In this document: one piece after another, positions 39,382 through 52,500 of the stretch
How positions within the stretch are numbered: the stretch's first letter is position 1
Layout: every line of letters starts with the position of its first letter
Assembly (NCBI GenBank): GCA_947568835.1
Contig: OX387605.1
Coordinates: 4,216,001 to 4,280,000 of the forward strand
Length of the DNA: 64,000 nt
Direction: 5' to 3'
DNA from: Protonemura montana
Lineage: Eukaryota > Arthropoda > Insecta > Plecoptera > Nemouridae
Position numbers and translations under genes: made by a program
The notes under the pieces: model-generated
Database searches by the model: none
What the model saw: the letters and a program-made list of their open reading frames with translations, nothing else
What the model was told of the DNA's origin: nothing

Positions 39382-41890
39382 TTAGAGGCTCTCGATGAGC
39401 AGTGCGATTCCCTGTCCGCCGCCAATACACGCCGAACCGATGCCAAACTTTGCCTTCCGCCGTCGCAGCTCGTGAACGAGGTGCGCGGTGATACGCGCTC
39501 CCGATGCCGCCAAGGGGTGGCCTAGCGCAATCGCTCCTCCGTTGACGTTCAACTTGTTGATGTCGAGGTTCAACTCCTTCATGCACGCAAGCGTTTGTGC
39601 CCCAAACGCCTCGTTAATCTGCAAGCAGTGGCAAGTGGGAGTTAGTTTCGTTTGTTATAGATTTTAAACTACAAAAAAAAAACATTTAAGAGTTGTGAAG
39701 TGTTAACCTGGTATGTTAATCCTTGCTAAAGAAAAGTAAATCCACCTTAGCATCCTCAAACCCATCAGTGATCTCATGATTCTCTTGCTGCACTCACCTC
39801 AATCAGGTCAATATCGTTGAGTGTCTTCCCTGAGACCTTAAGCAGATTGTTGATGGCAGGTGCGGGGCCGATGCCCATGATGCTGGGATCCACTCCGACC
39901 ACACTGTAGCCCACGAGACGGGCTAGTGGCGTCAGGCCATGCTTCTTGACAGCCTCCTCACTGGCGAGGATCACCGCCCCAGCACCGTCACTGATACCCT
40001 GCAAGACGAATAAAAATCATCACTCTGAGCAACTGGCCTCAAAGGATTGATGCTGATAGAAAGTATTATTTTCAGGCCTGCTTGACCCTTCAACAGCAGG
40101 GTTCCAGAATTTGGTGTAAAATTGTGTAAGTGTTGATTTTTCTGCGTTCTTTCTTTGCTAATGGGTAAATAAAACTTGTAGCAAAGTGCAAAATGAGGTG
40201 GAGTTGAACTTGTTTGTCAATCGCACAGTGCAGATAGCTTAGGTTTGGTTCAAGGCTGGCAAACGGTCCTAACCAACTGTTTTACTCCCTGCGTAAAGGT
40301 TTTACTTTTAACATCTTGAGTTTGAGTATGCGATCCTCACACTTGAGATCTAATTTATTAAGGTAATCATGGCGGAAAGTCATCTTGTATTTTTAATGCA
40401 GTTGGTTTGTGTTGAATTCTGTTCACATTGATTTAGTGATCATGATTAATACATTAACAATAGTTAAAAATTACATTCACAAGATCAATGCACTAACTGC
40501 ATCGAACAAAATTAGTTAAAAATAACAACAAAAATTCTACTACCCTGACAAATTTTGTTAGCCTTGCAACTTTTTTATAATTTTAGTTCAGTTTGTTTTC
40601 GCAAGCTGTCAAATATTTTCTTGTGGGTCAAGTACCCACAATTTTATCTTGTTCTTGTTTGTTGGTAATCAGATATATAGCCTATATGTGTTATGTGAGG
40701 CACCAACATTTTTATCTCCAGAAATCAAGGTCTAATCTATGCATGACGTGACTAGGCACTTACAGACGCAGAGCCAGCTGTAACGACTCCATCCTTCTTA
40801 AAAACAGGCTTTAGTTTGGCCAAATTGTCTGGAGTAGTTTGCGGCCGTGGATGCTCATCAAAGTCAACCGAAAATTCCTTCTTCTTATGCAAAATTGTTA
40901 CAGGAGCCAGTTCCTCCTTGAAGAAACCCTTGTCGTGGGCTGAAAGAAATTGTAACATGAAAGAAAAATGATTAAGATGATGGTGATATTAGCAATGCTA
41001 TGCAAAGATCTGTAGAAAAAAATATTAATACACACCTTCTTTCCACAAGGTCTGCGATCGAAGGGCAAAGCTGTCAACCTCTTCCCTAGAGATCTTGTAC
41101 TTGACAGCCAGATTCTCGGCTGTGAGCCCCATTGGCAGCTTGCAGTAGGTGTCTGTCAAGCCAACCCACAGAGAGTCTTCTAGCTGAAGGGGAGCGCCAA
41201 GGACGGTTCCAAAACGAATGTTGCGGACAACAAAAGGTGACTGGGACATGTTGTCGGTGCCTCCAGTCAGGACCACTTGGGAATCTCCAACCAGAATGTT
41301 CTACCAAACAAGACATAAATAAGTGGTTGAAAATATGACTGAACAACAATTCTTTGTTGAATTTTCACTCTTATAAAGTTTACCATACCTGAGCTCCGTT
41401 TACAATGGACTGGAACCCAGATCCACACAACCTATTGATTCCAAGCGCAGGCCGATCAATAGGAATCCCACATCGGAGAGACACATGTCGGGGCAGAAAG
41501 GCACCGTCAGATGAAGACGTCTGAAAGCCAAAAAAAAATTTGTTTATAAAGCCTGTAAATGACAACATTAATAGGTCACTAATGGTTGAAAGTTGTGCAT
41601 ACCACCAAAACGTTGCCGATGACTACTGAGTCAATGAGCTCCGGATTGATGTTGCCAGCAGCTAGTGCTGCCTTCGCTGCAACTTCTTGGAGGTCAGCCG
41701 CACTCTTCTTTACAAACTTGCCTGCAAGTGCACCGAAAGGGGTGCGCTTTGCCGCAACAATGAAGATTCCTAAAATTGAGAGTTGTGATGTATACGTACT
41801 TCACGAAGGGAAGGAAGAAGAACATGGCAATTCATTTTGCAATTTAGGTTATGAAAAATCAGGATATATACCTTTTGTCAGTGCAGACAT
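39382..41890 (-). CDS. ACAA2: ACAA2, mitochondrial 3-ketoacyl-CoA thiolase
   Basis: Catalyses the last, thiolytic step of mitochondrial fatty-acid beta-oxidation. Exons in transcript order: 41872-41890, 41603-41769, 41389-41520, 41036-41300, 40764-40939, 39798-39998, 39382-39618; 398 residues against 397 in mammals. The nucleophile lies in [10 protein letters not shown] (Cys94), with [19 protein letters not shown] and the second cysteine in ACIGGGQG near residue 384. The N-terminus [19 protein letters not shown] matches ACAA2, which keeps its uncleaved N-terminus for mitochondrial import, and differs from peroxisomal thiolase. Motifs [10 protein letters not shown] and DPSIMGIGP are also thiolase-type. 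The start exon has only 19 coding bases. Confidence 0.96.
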
Positions 41891-42498
41891 CGTGGAAGGT
41901 GTAAGACAGACTGCAAAATGAATCTCTCACTTCAGCAACTGCAAATAAAAAAGTGATGTTCAAAGATAGGGAAGGATTTAAAGTCCAAAGTTGATTATTA
42001 CACCTAGATAACGTTCAGCTCGGTCTTTGTACCATAACAATCAAGCTATTTATCTTGGCAAGCTAAATTACAGTAAAATACACTTTCATAATGCTATTTT
42101 GAGATACAAACGGTACTTGAATTCCATTTCAGTGGCAAGTACAAGTAACTTTTTACTTACTAACCCACACTAACCTATGCAAACTCTGCTCGCCTATTCA
42201 GCCTCTGTCAACTGGGCAAAGTGTCAGACTGTGTCAGACATAAATCTCGTGGATCATCGTTACGTCATTGTACAGTTGCAGTCACAAAAACCACCACTGT
42301 CATTGCCTATGCCACTGCCGTAGATAGAACAAGTAACAAAAAAGATATAGATGGACAAAAAGGAATGCCCTAATTACTATTATTATTTCTTAATTAAGAT
42401 TAAGATTTCTTTATATATTTGTCACTACAATTGCAACATTTCTGTAAGTAGCCGTGGTGCACGACTAATGGTGCATAATTTAATCGGAAGATGTACCT

Positions 42499-42855
42499 TC
42501 ACTGTCCACCCGTCGTCGACCCTGAACAAAAAATCGTAGGTTCATGGTACAAAATTCAAATTTTTTTTTTTCAAGAAATGAAAAGAACAATTGCATTCTA
42601 ACAACCTCTCCTCTATGTTTAAGTGCTAGAAAAATACCACTGATCTCAAATTGAGATCAGTGGAAAATACGCGATGTTTACAAACACATGTTTTACAGCA
42701 CTAAATTCAAATATGTTATCAATTTAAACCTACTAAAATCAAATGTTATTCGTGTTACCTTCAATGATCGGAAACCACTTCTTCAATAAGAATTTATCAA
42801 TCTTCACACCATGAAACGGATCCGGATTTACTTTTAAAGGTAAGGCAGTCCCCAT
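42499..42855 (-). CDS. Possible two-exon gene for a 39-residue protein, unknown family
   Basis: Exon 42759-42855 starts ATG and reads MGTALPLKVNPDPFHG, then IDKFLLKKWFPIIE, ending at a GTAACA donor. An acceptor with a T-rich tract before 42521 joins in phase to a short exon ending STTGGQ and a stop. The protein would be basic-hydrophobic with no clear transmembrane segment. The first exon's phase would also fit ACAA2 exon 2, so it could instead be an alternative first exon of ACAA2. I do not recognise a family, and this may be chance. Confidence 0.3.
42637..42663. repeat. Perfect 13-bp-arm palindrome (hairpin) with 1-base centre
   Basis: The arms CCACTGATCTCAA and TTGAGATCAGTGG are exact reverse complements. 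It lies upstream of ACAA2 in AT-rich sequence, within the intron of the possible small gene. Confidence 0.9.
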
Positions 42856-43560
42856 GCATCTCTAACTGTTCTGTCCACGTACTGTGATTAGGCTTGCAAG
42901 CAATTGTACCTGTGATTGTAAATACAATTGTACTAGGCTAAAAGAATACTCGGTAGTCATTATCGAACAACTTGTATTATAAATCAGTTGTATTTCACGC
43001 ACTAAAACTCATACATGGCATGTTATTCATTCGTACTCATTTCAACAAGTCAACATAAATATATAAACGATTATATTTCTGAACTTGGGCCAGAATACAA
43101 CTTCGAGCTCTCATCGTAAAATATCTAGGTAGGTAATGTAGATTTGATAATGTCACAGCGATATTGACAGTCTTAATAAAAGTCAAAGTGGCATTGTCAA
43201 ATTACTCTTAATTTTTTAAAGCACAGACTAGAAAATTCTGAAAAAGACATAATAGATATGAGGATATTCATTTCAAGATTGTTTGGTAGGAAGGTACACA
43301 GATAATTGAAATATGATACTAATAGGGACACGAATGCGCGAATATCATGGCACGTATTTTAAAATAAAAAAAACAAGTCAGATTATACACAAACAACTGG
43401 CAAGATCTTTGAGGAGACACTGGGCTGAATGATCAACAATAAAAACATTCAAACCAGTAGAAAGAAAACTTACAATGATTTGCAGGTGGTGCAAATAAAT
43501 GCAATAATACTAGGGCAATTATGATATTTAGTTTTAAAATTGTGCTGAGGATAAAATCAA
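42856..43560. other. Intergenic region downstream of Disabled
   Basis: AT-rich, presumably holding the Disabled 3' UTR. I found no canonical minus-strand AATAAA close to the stop and no other gene. Confidence 0.4.
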
Positions 43561-46500
43561 TTAGTTCTCTTCTTCAAAGTTAAAAGAATCAAAGGCTCTT
43601 GTCCACTTGAACGGGTCTCCATTGTTGTTGGCGGATTTATCCGCGCTTCGAACCGATTGGTGCGACGTTTGGTCAGGCCTCGGTCGAGCCGAGCTCGAGG
43701 GCGCCTCCGTTTTGAAAAATTCATCGTCGTCAAACGGATCCTTCTCTCTCGCGAAGATGTTTACTGATTCCGACTTTTTGATATTCAGCGGGTCGCCTCT
43801 ATTGCTACCGCTGCTAGGCATCCTGGTTTTATTTGCATACATTTTATCCGATTTCCTACTCTCTTCTCTCAGAATCCTACGTTCAGTTCTTCTACTTTCA
43901 ACAGTGTGCCTCTTGGCCGCGACTTCGCCCACACTGCTATTAGTAAATGCACCATTTTCGAAATCGGCAAAGCCCTGCTCCTCGTTGGCGTCTGGGGTGT
44001 CGCCAGACAGAAAGACATCGTCGCTAGCCCTCCCGTTCTTGAAATCAGCGTCGAATTCCTTCTCCTCGGCGACGCTTGGGACCCTTCGCCCCACCCTGAC
44101 CTCCTCGTACGGCGACCGCCTGTCGCTAACATCACTCGAAACGCTCGAGATCCGCCTGCCACTGTTCGGTCGAGTCTCGGGCGGCGTGAAGTCGTCTTCG
44201 AATGGCGACTGCCGATTGCATGAGCCCCGAGAAGCCCGGCTCCGCCCCGTCTCATCCAGCGGCGAATCGCGTGGGTCCATTGGGCTGCTCGGCACCATCT
44301 CATTGGTCCGAACCTCGTCACCGTACGGGTCTCTCCTCCTCGGGAACGAGTCAGTGTACGTAAAAAGCCCCGCCGGGTTTATCGGCGATTTCTTCCGGAA
44401 ATGCTCGGACGTGTCCGAGTCTTGACTCTTGACGATGTCGCTATTGCTCACGCTCAGCGGATGTGCCGAGAAGTCGTCGTCGAACTGCGACTTCTGTCCG
44501 TAGCTGCGTTCGTGAGGTTTCTTGAACTTGTTTGGGCGTCGGGCATGCAGTGTTTGCGAGCGCTTCTCGTAGCCGCCGGATTCGCGGCGTGGTCGCTCTG
44601 GAGGCCAGTAATCGTGCTCCTGGTCGGACGAGTTTTCCCCTCGATACGACCCGCGACTGCGGTCTTGCCGCATGACTGGCAGCGAGTACTGAGGCTTGTC
44701 GGAAAGCCGTGCTTTGAACTCGCCCGGGCTTTTGTCTGATGTTCGACGTGGCTCCGACGCGCTGCTGGGACGTGTGTTTGTCCAACTGCGTTTCGCATTC
44801 GCGTACTGAGGCGATGCGTCTTCGCCGTGCTCACTGTACTCGTCTTCCCAGGGAGACTCGCGCGATCGGTCTCGGTAATACCTGCAAATAACAGTTGGTC
44901 AGAAAGTGGACATCTAATGGTGGCGTTTGGCAAAACCAGTGGTTTTTCTTAATTTATCTTTTAATATTTTTCTTTATAGTCTTATGATCTTATTTCTAGT
45001 AATTTTAACTGCATGCCATACAACAAAAAGACTCATTATTTGCCAATAAGATATTTGTTTTGTAATGATCTCATTGTTGTTACCTGACTTGATGTTTTTT
45101 ATATCTGTGGAGTGTTACTTGAACGCATTCAGGCAACTTCGATGCGGACAAATGCCAGAATTGGGCCAAAATATTGGCACCTCCTAACTTTATTCTTTCC
45201 AAAGTGCAAAACTAGATATTAACAGCTAATGCTTCTCAAAGATTGAGGAAATCTGCTCGAAGAATTGAATTTTTGTAAAGGACAACCAAGACAAACATTA
45301 GCACTGTCGCTGGAGTTTATTATAATTAATTTTATCCGACACAGTTCCACAATTTTTCTTAAATTTTAAAAAATTCAACAAACCTTCGACCGCCATCCTG
45401 CGATCGCCGGGCTGGTTCCCGCCTATACTCGCTTTCTGGCGCTCCCTTGCGCCAAGCGTACCGCGACTCTTCCACGTCACGCCGCCGCCGGTAATCCTCC
45501 TCCCGCTCTCGCATCCTGCGCGGCTCAATAAACTCGTCGTCGCGTTCCCGATCCCGCGGCCGGTAATCCCGCGGCGCAAACCTCTCTTCGCCTTCCCATT
45601 CGACAGACTCGCGGCTGCCGCGCCGGTCGACCTCCGAGCCCCACGGCGACGGCCGCCGCTTGCGCGGGTCGTCGACCTCACAGCCGTTTATGTCGCGCGG
45701 GTCGTAGCGTCGCCGCTCCTCGTCCCACGACGACCCGCGGTGCTGCGGTCGAACGCGCCAACGACGGTCGTAGTCTTCCTCGTCTTCCTCGTCATCCAGG
45801 GACCTGAAGGAGTTGAGAACAATGTTAATTCTTGGGTTTTTAATCTGATTTAAATTGCAAACGCTTGTAATGCGCAAAGTATTTTATTATAAAGAACACA
45901 ACTACCCTCTAAAAAATTTATGCTCAAATGGGGACTCAAATCCCGATTTCCTATTGCTACTTGCTATTGGACTATTGACATGAGAAGTAAGAATGATGAA
46001 GAATGGTTACCACGGTTAACTCAACTGTTTAAGAGAGAAATCTGCTCACCTGTCTGGATATCTTCCGTGTTCCCACGGCGAAATGTCCCGCGAACCCCGC
46101 TGACCTTTCTTGTACGGCGATACCCTCCGCCTCCTTCCACTCCTGTCATCGTGGTAACCCCTCTCCCGCCTTCCTCGGCCATCGTCATAGAAACCCTCCC
46201 CTTCGCTCCACCCGTTCTCCCGCCCCTCCCCCTCTGACTCCTCTGCCCACGGACTCCTGCCCCCCCTACTGCCCCCCTCCCTTGCCCCACGACCTGGCTT
46301 CCGTCCCTCCCCAGGCTCCGCCTCTTCAAAGCGCTCTTGCCTTGCCCCCTTGACCTCCTTGCCGTCCAATGACCAGGCGTCGCTTGCGGCTGCCGTCTCG
46401 AACTTGGCCCAGCCGTCCGCAGGCATTTCCGTCGGAGCTGTTTCGAGTGCGGGAGTTTCCGTGGCGGGAGTTTCAACGCGAAGAGTCGCAGGCTCGTCAC

Positions 46501-49500
46501 GTAAGCTTGGTGTTTCGGTGCGGAGATTAGGAGTTTCCGCTCGTAAGCTTGGCGTTTCCACTCGGAGATTTGGCGTTTCCTCTTGGAAACTCGGGGTTTC
46601 ACCGCGGAAACTTGGGGTTTCACCACGGAAACTCGGGGTTTCACCGCGGAAACTTGGGGTTTCACCACGGAAACTTGGGGTTTCGCCGCGGAAACTTGGA
46701 TTTTCTTCGTTGAAACTTGGAGTTTCCGTACGGAACTCCGCCTCCACGTCCCGTTCCGGCGACGGCGACAAGTCGAAAGCTTCGGTCGCCAGCGGTGCCT
46801 TGATCTCCGCCGCGGCCATGTCGCCGCTTTCGGCCACGCCCTCCGCCTCTTCCTCAATGATCTCCGGCACGTCCTCGGCAGCGTCATCGTTGTCCGCCTC
46901 CAGTGTGCTCACGTCCTCCTCATATATTGTCGTCTCCATCACCGAGCCGCGCATCGTGGCCGTCTCCATCGTCGGAGACTCGGAGCTGTGTTGCCGCGAC
47001 AACGTCAACAAGTCGTCCTCCTCCTCGACGGCGGCGCTGTCGCTGACTCCATCTTCGCCGTCGTCAAGCGAGATGTCTCGTAGCGCTGCGTAGCGATCTC
47101 CCGTCATCGGGGGCGGAGACTCGGCCGCAGTCTCTTCGAACGTGCACTCCTCGAAGACGTCGGCCTCATCAGGCTCCTCCTCCACGTCAGGCTCCTCCTC
47201 CACGTCAGGCTCTTCCTCCACTTCAACCGCTTCAGTCTTTTCCTCGTTAATCAGCTCCCGGAAAACAGCGTACTTGTCGAACAGAGTCTCTTGGAAGGCG
47301 TCTTCCGCTGGCTTCTTCTTGTCCGTCTCCTCGAAGTACCTGTCAAACTTGGCGCGTGCATCGGCCGAAAGCTGGAATGTCCGCAGGATTCCCGGCTCTC
47401 GTTTCGCCACCGCCATCGTCTTCTCGGTCTCGTTGACGACCGGCGGAGGCGCGGCTTCGTCAGAAATTTTTGCGAGACAAACCGTGAGCTCCTGCAATGT
47501 CATGTTTGACAACTCGCTCGGAGATATCCCCATGGCGACGGCGAGGTCCGTGAATCCGGTCTTCGTCAGTTGACTCAGCGTCAAGTTCAACGACGTCGCC
47601 TGCATCTGCTTCGTGTCCGTTTCGTTTGCAGCTGGCACCGGCGCCATCGTCGTGGGAACGGGAATGGAAGCTGCTGCCCTGCTCCCGTCCTGGCCACGTT
47701 TCTGTGGCGGCGGGATCAGAGGGAACGGCGTCGGCGTCAGGTAATCATCCTCTGCTTTTGGCGGCGGATTCCTTCGCGGTCGTTGCGGTGCTGTTCCTGC
47801 ATCGTCCATCCCAAACCTGGGTCTGCGAGCCGGAACTGGGATCGGCGGGCTCTTAGCCTCGTCGCCCTCCCGCGGCGCCTCCGACGTCTCGTAGTTCTCG
47901 ATGTAGTCGTAATGCTGCTCGTCAACGTGCGGTGGCCGCGGCGGCGGGCGGAGCACGTGACCCGGCTGCTGGCGCTTTGGCGGCAAAGGGGGCGGAGCTA
48001 CGCCGGAGCCCAACGTGGGACGCGGTGGCGGTTCGGGAGCGATTTCAAACGTGGCGCTGTCGGGATCTGGGAAGCAGGCTATCGCGGGGGCCGGGCTCTC
48101 CGAATGCCGGACCGCGTCCAATGTGACCTGCTTGGCCAATCGGCTGGCGCGCGGTATCGATTTTGGACTCGGCAGCTTCGGAAGTGCGGACAGAGTCGTC
48201 TGCTTGTGGAGCCGCGATCGTGCGCGAGGTTTGGCGAGGTTGGCGGATCTCGGTCGCGTGGAATCAAACAGCTCGTCTTGTGCGACGCCTCCAGACTTTT
48301 CCGGCGGCAGAGAAACTCGGAGCGGACCGTGGAAGTTGGTCCGAGGTGAAAATACGGACTGGCTCGCTTCAGGCTGTGGAGACGACGACAGCCGTGCAGC
48401 CAACGAATCGTGGCACCCGAACGAGTCGTCTGTCTGGGGGAACGCATTCTGTTCGCCGCCAAACTTAGCAAAGTCGGCGAACGTGACCTTGAACGGATCG
48501 CCGTTGGACGGGAACGGTTCTTGAAACGGGTCCGTGTGGTAGAACGGGTCGACTTTGTGGAACGGGTCTGCGGCGGGAAACGAGGCGACCTCCATGTTAG
48601 CCAACGAGCCGTTGGAACCGGCTGGGTCACTGGCGTTGCTTTGGCGATTGCTTCCAGAGTCGAAAGTTGCCTCGAAGAGTGGGGCAGTAGCTTCGGAGGG
48701 GAGCTCTGTTACTAGGTCTTTGAGGACTTTCTTCGGTGGGTTCTTGAGGTCCTGGAAAAAGTCCTTGCGGTCGATGTAAGGCTTGCTGCGCCCGGTGCCG
48801 AGAGGATCAAGTTCGGTGAAGACGTCAAACAGACCAGTTTGTTGCGACGGAGAGTTGCGGCTCATGTCGTTCATCTGAAACAAAAAGAAGCGTTGCATTG
48901 CTTGCGAGAGGGCGCCAGGGTTTGGTGTGATTGCGATTATGGTTTCTGGACTCGATAGATACTACTTTATCTAAACTTAGCACCAGTTGTTGTGAGAAAA
49001 GCTGTTTTTAATGCTAAATAAATACAACTTATTTTCCCAGAATTTTACAACTTATGCCTATTGATTGATGCCTGTTTTGCTCTCAATGTTGCTAAGCTAT
49101 GAAATAACATGATCTACTCTAGATTTGAAGAAATCAGTAGTCAGAATATCTATTGATTTTGTTCGTGGCTTAGTCAGCTTTTAAAACAGTTCATTTTAGT
49201 TGAATCATGCCATCAAAGAGTCTACTAAGCTTAACATTCAACTTACCGGCTCGCTAAGGTTTGAGAAGGTCGACGTGTTATTGTTTGATATGAATGCCGG
49301 AGATCCCGTCTCAGAGTCAGCAAACAACGACTCCGTCTCCTGATCGAACCAATGCTTCTCCTGCTGCGGAGCTGGCGGTGTGAGCTCTACGCTTTTATTT
49401 GCCTCCACGACGGCAGCACTAAACTTCTCGGCAGCAGTTGTCCGGCCCCTGACTCCGCCCCTTCGGTGCGGTTGTCTCGAAGGAGAAGGTACATTGAAAG

Positions 49501-52500
49501 GATCTGCGGCCCGCGGAGGGAGCGGCTCATTCACGGAAGGCGGAGGCAGCAAGGATACAGACGTCTTGACTGACTTGGGGGGCGGAGGGATCACTGCAGG
49601 GGGCGTGAACGAGTCACCAAATGGATCACTACCGAACGAATCTCTACCCGAATTCGGACCGAAAGGATCTGACGGAGTTATTCGTTCCATTTGATGGATT
49701 CCTTGTCGGATGCTGTTCAGTTCGAATTCGAGATCTAATAAATCGACAACCTCTTCTGAGGTTTTGTTAGTCGGCTTGGTTGACGTCGCTGTGTTTCCGT
49801 TTTCTTTGATTGTGTCTTCCCTAATTGATCGTTTTGTGGCGGCTTGTTCAGAGCTTCCTACACCGTTCTGAAATTGAAGACTTGAGTTACTGGCGCAAAG
49901 CTTGTAAAGAAAGTTATATACAGAATGTTCCTCTTTTCAAGTTGGTTAAGAGTGACAGAATGTGTTATCCTAATCTACTTCCTATTGTATATTTGAAAAG
50001 AAAGCAATGTCTGTCAAAATAAGTATTTCTGATAGCAGAGATTTTTCTATGTTGTTAACCGCTTGTTCAAAATTTGTACCTTGGAACTGGGCGACGGGTC
50101 CATGAACATTCCGCTTCCTATCTTATTTTGGTGTTGCTCGATATGCTGTTTGGCCATTTCAATTTCCTTCTTTTTCAGTTCAAACACAACTTGAAACAAG
50201 TCTCGCATCGCTATCACAACCTAAAAACAGCAAACAAACAAATAAATTACCACAAGCACTCCTTCGACAAACATTTGTTTAGTTTAGAACCATTTTTCAG
50301 TGATAGTGCAAACAGACTTTGGTGGATCAAGCAATTGAGTGAAAATGTTTGGCTGGATTGAAATGTACGTACATTGTCCGGTTATTAACTGCAAAGTGAT
50401 AATATACGCGCTACTGTTCGAAAATCCAGCTCATAGATTGAGATTTCATGTACGTCGACAGCCAGTTTTGAGTTCTTCTTGTGTACCATTTTTTTCAATA
50501 TAAATGTAAGGCCTCATACCATTGACCAAAACTATCCTGTCGCTATGTTTTTAAGCTAAGAAAAGAACACTGAAACTAGTGCTAAGGTTACATCAAGTAG
50601 ACATGAGTCTAAAAACAATCAATAGAACACAAATTTTCTTTTTCTCCACTGTAAATGTACCTTTCCATCGTACCCAAAGCAAAAAGCTTAACTTTATGGC
50701 AGTTTAAAATCATTTGTGTGATTGGTACAAAACTAAAAGGTGTCTTTGCAACTTACTTGACTGGCAGCCTTATCAGTTTTAATCCCAAAGAATCGGTGGC
50801 CGGTGTCTGGAGAGCCGAAGATGTAACCAAAGGCCCTCGAGTCCGACATATCCTGCGCGATGAACGATATCTTGTGTACCGGATGATGAAACAAGCAGTC
50901 CTGCAATTTTCACAAAGTCGTAAGACACAAGAAGCGATGGCTGCGGACTCTTTTTGAAGACGGTTGGTTATTTTGAGCAACTGAGTGGACCAGACGAGTG
51001 ATTAAGCGTTGAAATAGACAGTGAAACGTAAACGTGTGCATGTTTTTATAAATAAGCCATTAGAACAAGGCTAACAACAAATTTCTGGCGTTTTACATAC
51101 TTTTCAAAATTGGAGGAAATGATTAAGAAATTAAAATAGCAAACAGAAATGAATTGGTGATCAAAATGATGGCCCCAAGCTTCATCCACAGAAAATGTAA
51201 ATTGGCATCGAATGGAAACCGAAACCAAGAGCCTTTTCCTCGAGTTGAGCGGTGGAGTGACACCAGTACCACGAACGTACCCCGTTCTTCTCATCTCGCA
51301 GGCGCAGGCCGTCGATGGCGATGTTGATGGTGATCCGCTGTTTGTGTTCGCCTGCCGCGCGGATGGCCATTTTGAGATCCGCCAACGCTTCTTGGCACAT
51401 GCGGTCCCCACGCGCTTCGCTCACCTCCAAGATACCGATCAGCTTGGCCTTGAAACTCACCCCTTCTCCCAGGAACCGTGATGGCTCATTTTTATCTGAA
51501 AAGTGATGGCAGACTGCTTTATTTTAATAATGCTCTATTTCAAAATTGTCATTAATGCATGAGAAATTAACCAAATTTAACAACAATAACTGATAATAGT
51601 GACTGTTGGGACTTTTTTACGTTTTTTTCCCCCTGGGTGGAGCCTGTTATTTCATGATTTCATTATGTGTCATCATTATGTGTTTTCATGATTTTTTAAG
51701 CAAATCCAAAATCGTTTTGAATGCGTTAAAAAAGCTTGGTTCTTTGGGCGTGAGATAAGAAAAAAGTTAACACGTTAAAGTTAAATTAAGCTTTGTATAG
51801 ACAAATATTTCATTTGGTGCCACACTACTCGAATTTTCTGTGTCTATTTTTCTCCTGCATTTTGATGCCGTAAAGATATAGACCCAAGACTAGGGCGTCA
51901 AACATTTCATAATATTATTTAATTCCAGCCAGAGATTTTATCTCGAAAAGGGAACGGCTCTGCTAGTTCTACCCTAGACTGCCCTCCCATGCCTGCCAAC
52001 CATTTTAAGTATATCACTACAAATAAAAATCCCAGTACAAAGATCGTCGCCACGAAATCGTGAAACACTCGCGAAACACCACAATCGTCGGAACAGGTCT
52101 TCCTAAAAACCACTTACATTTGCATGGACTCGTTTTCTTGCGTAGGGTTTGCATGAGGTGGTAGCTATCCTTACTAATTGTAACAAATTTCGCGTAAAAC
52201 TCGTTCGCAAAAGGCTAGGCACGCGGCGGACAAGCACGCGGGCCAAATTTTCGCCGACTCTTTCTTGTGTGCCACTCTAAAACCGTAGCTGCACCCTCGA
52301 GCTACGCGTTTGACAGCGACTCGGCCACGAAAAAGCCTGCTAACGCGGGCACAGCACGACAACGACTTGGCTTAGCGCTCGTCTGGCCGAGCAAAATACA
52401 CCCCGTGCACTGTAACGACGAGGCGACGTAGGTACATTGATTTCCAACAGTCCATTGATCCGACGGAGGGTGGCGATGCCGCCGTGGAAGGGACAGGGTG

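Noticed and set aside
43607-44425. 272-codon plus-strand open frame opposite the last Disabled exon
   Set aside because: Serine/leucine-rich translation is the complement of an Arg/Asp/Ser-rich coding exon whose frame, splice phase and motifs are well supported on the minus strand.
46350-47093. 247-codon plus-strand open frame with KLGVS repeats
   Set aside because: It is the complement of the ETPSFRG heptad array and nearby acidic repeats in Disabled; the period of 21 keeps both strands open.
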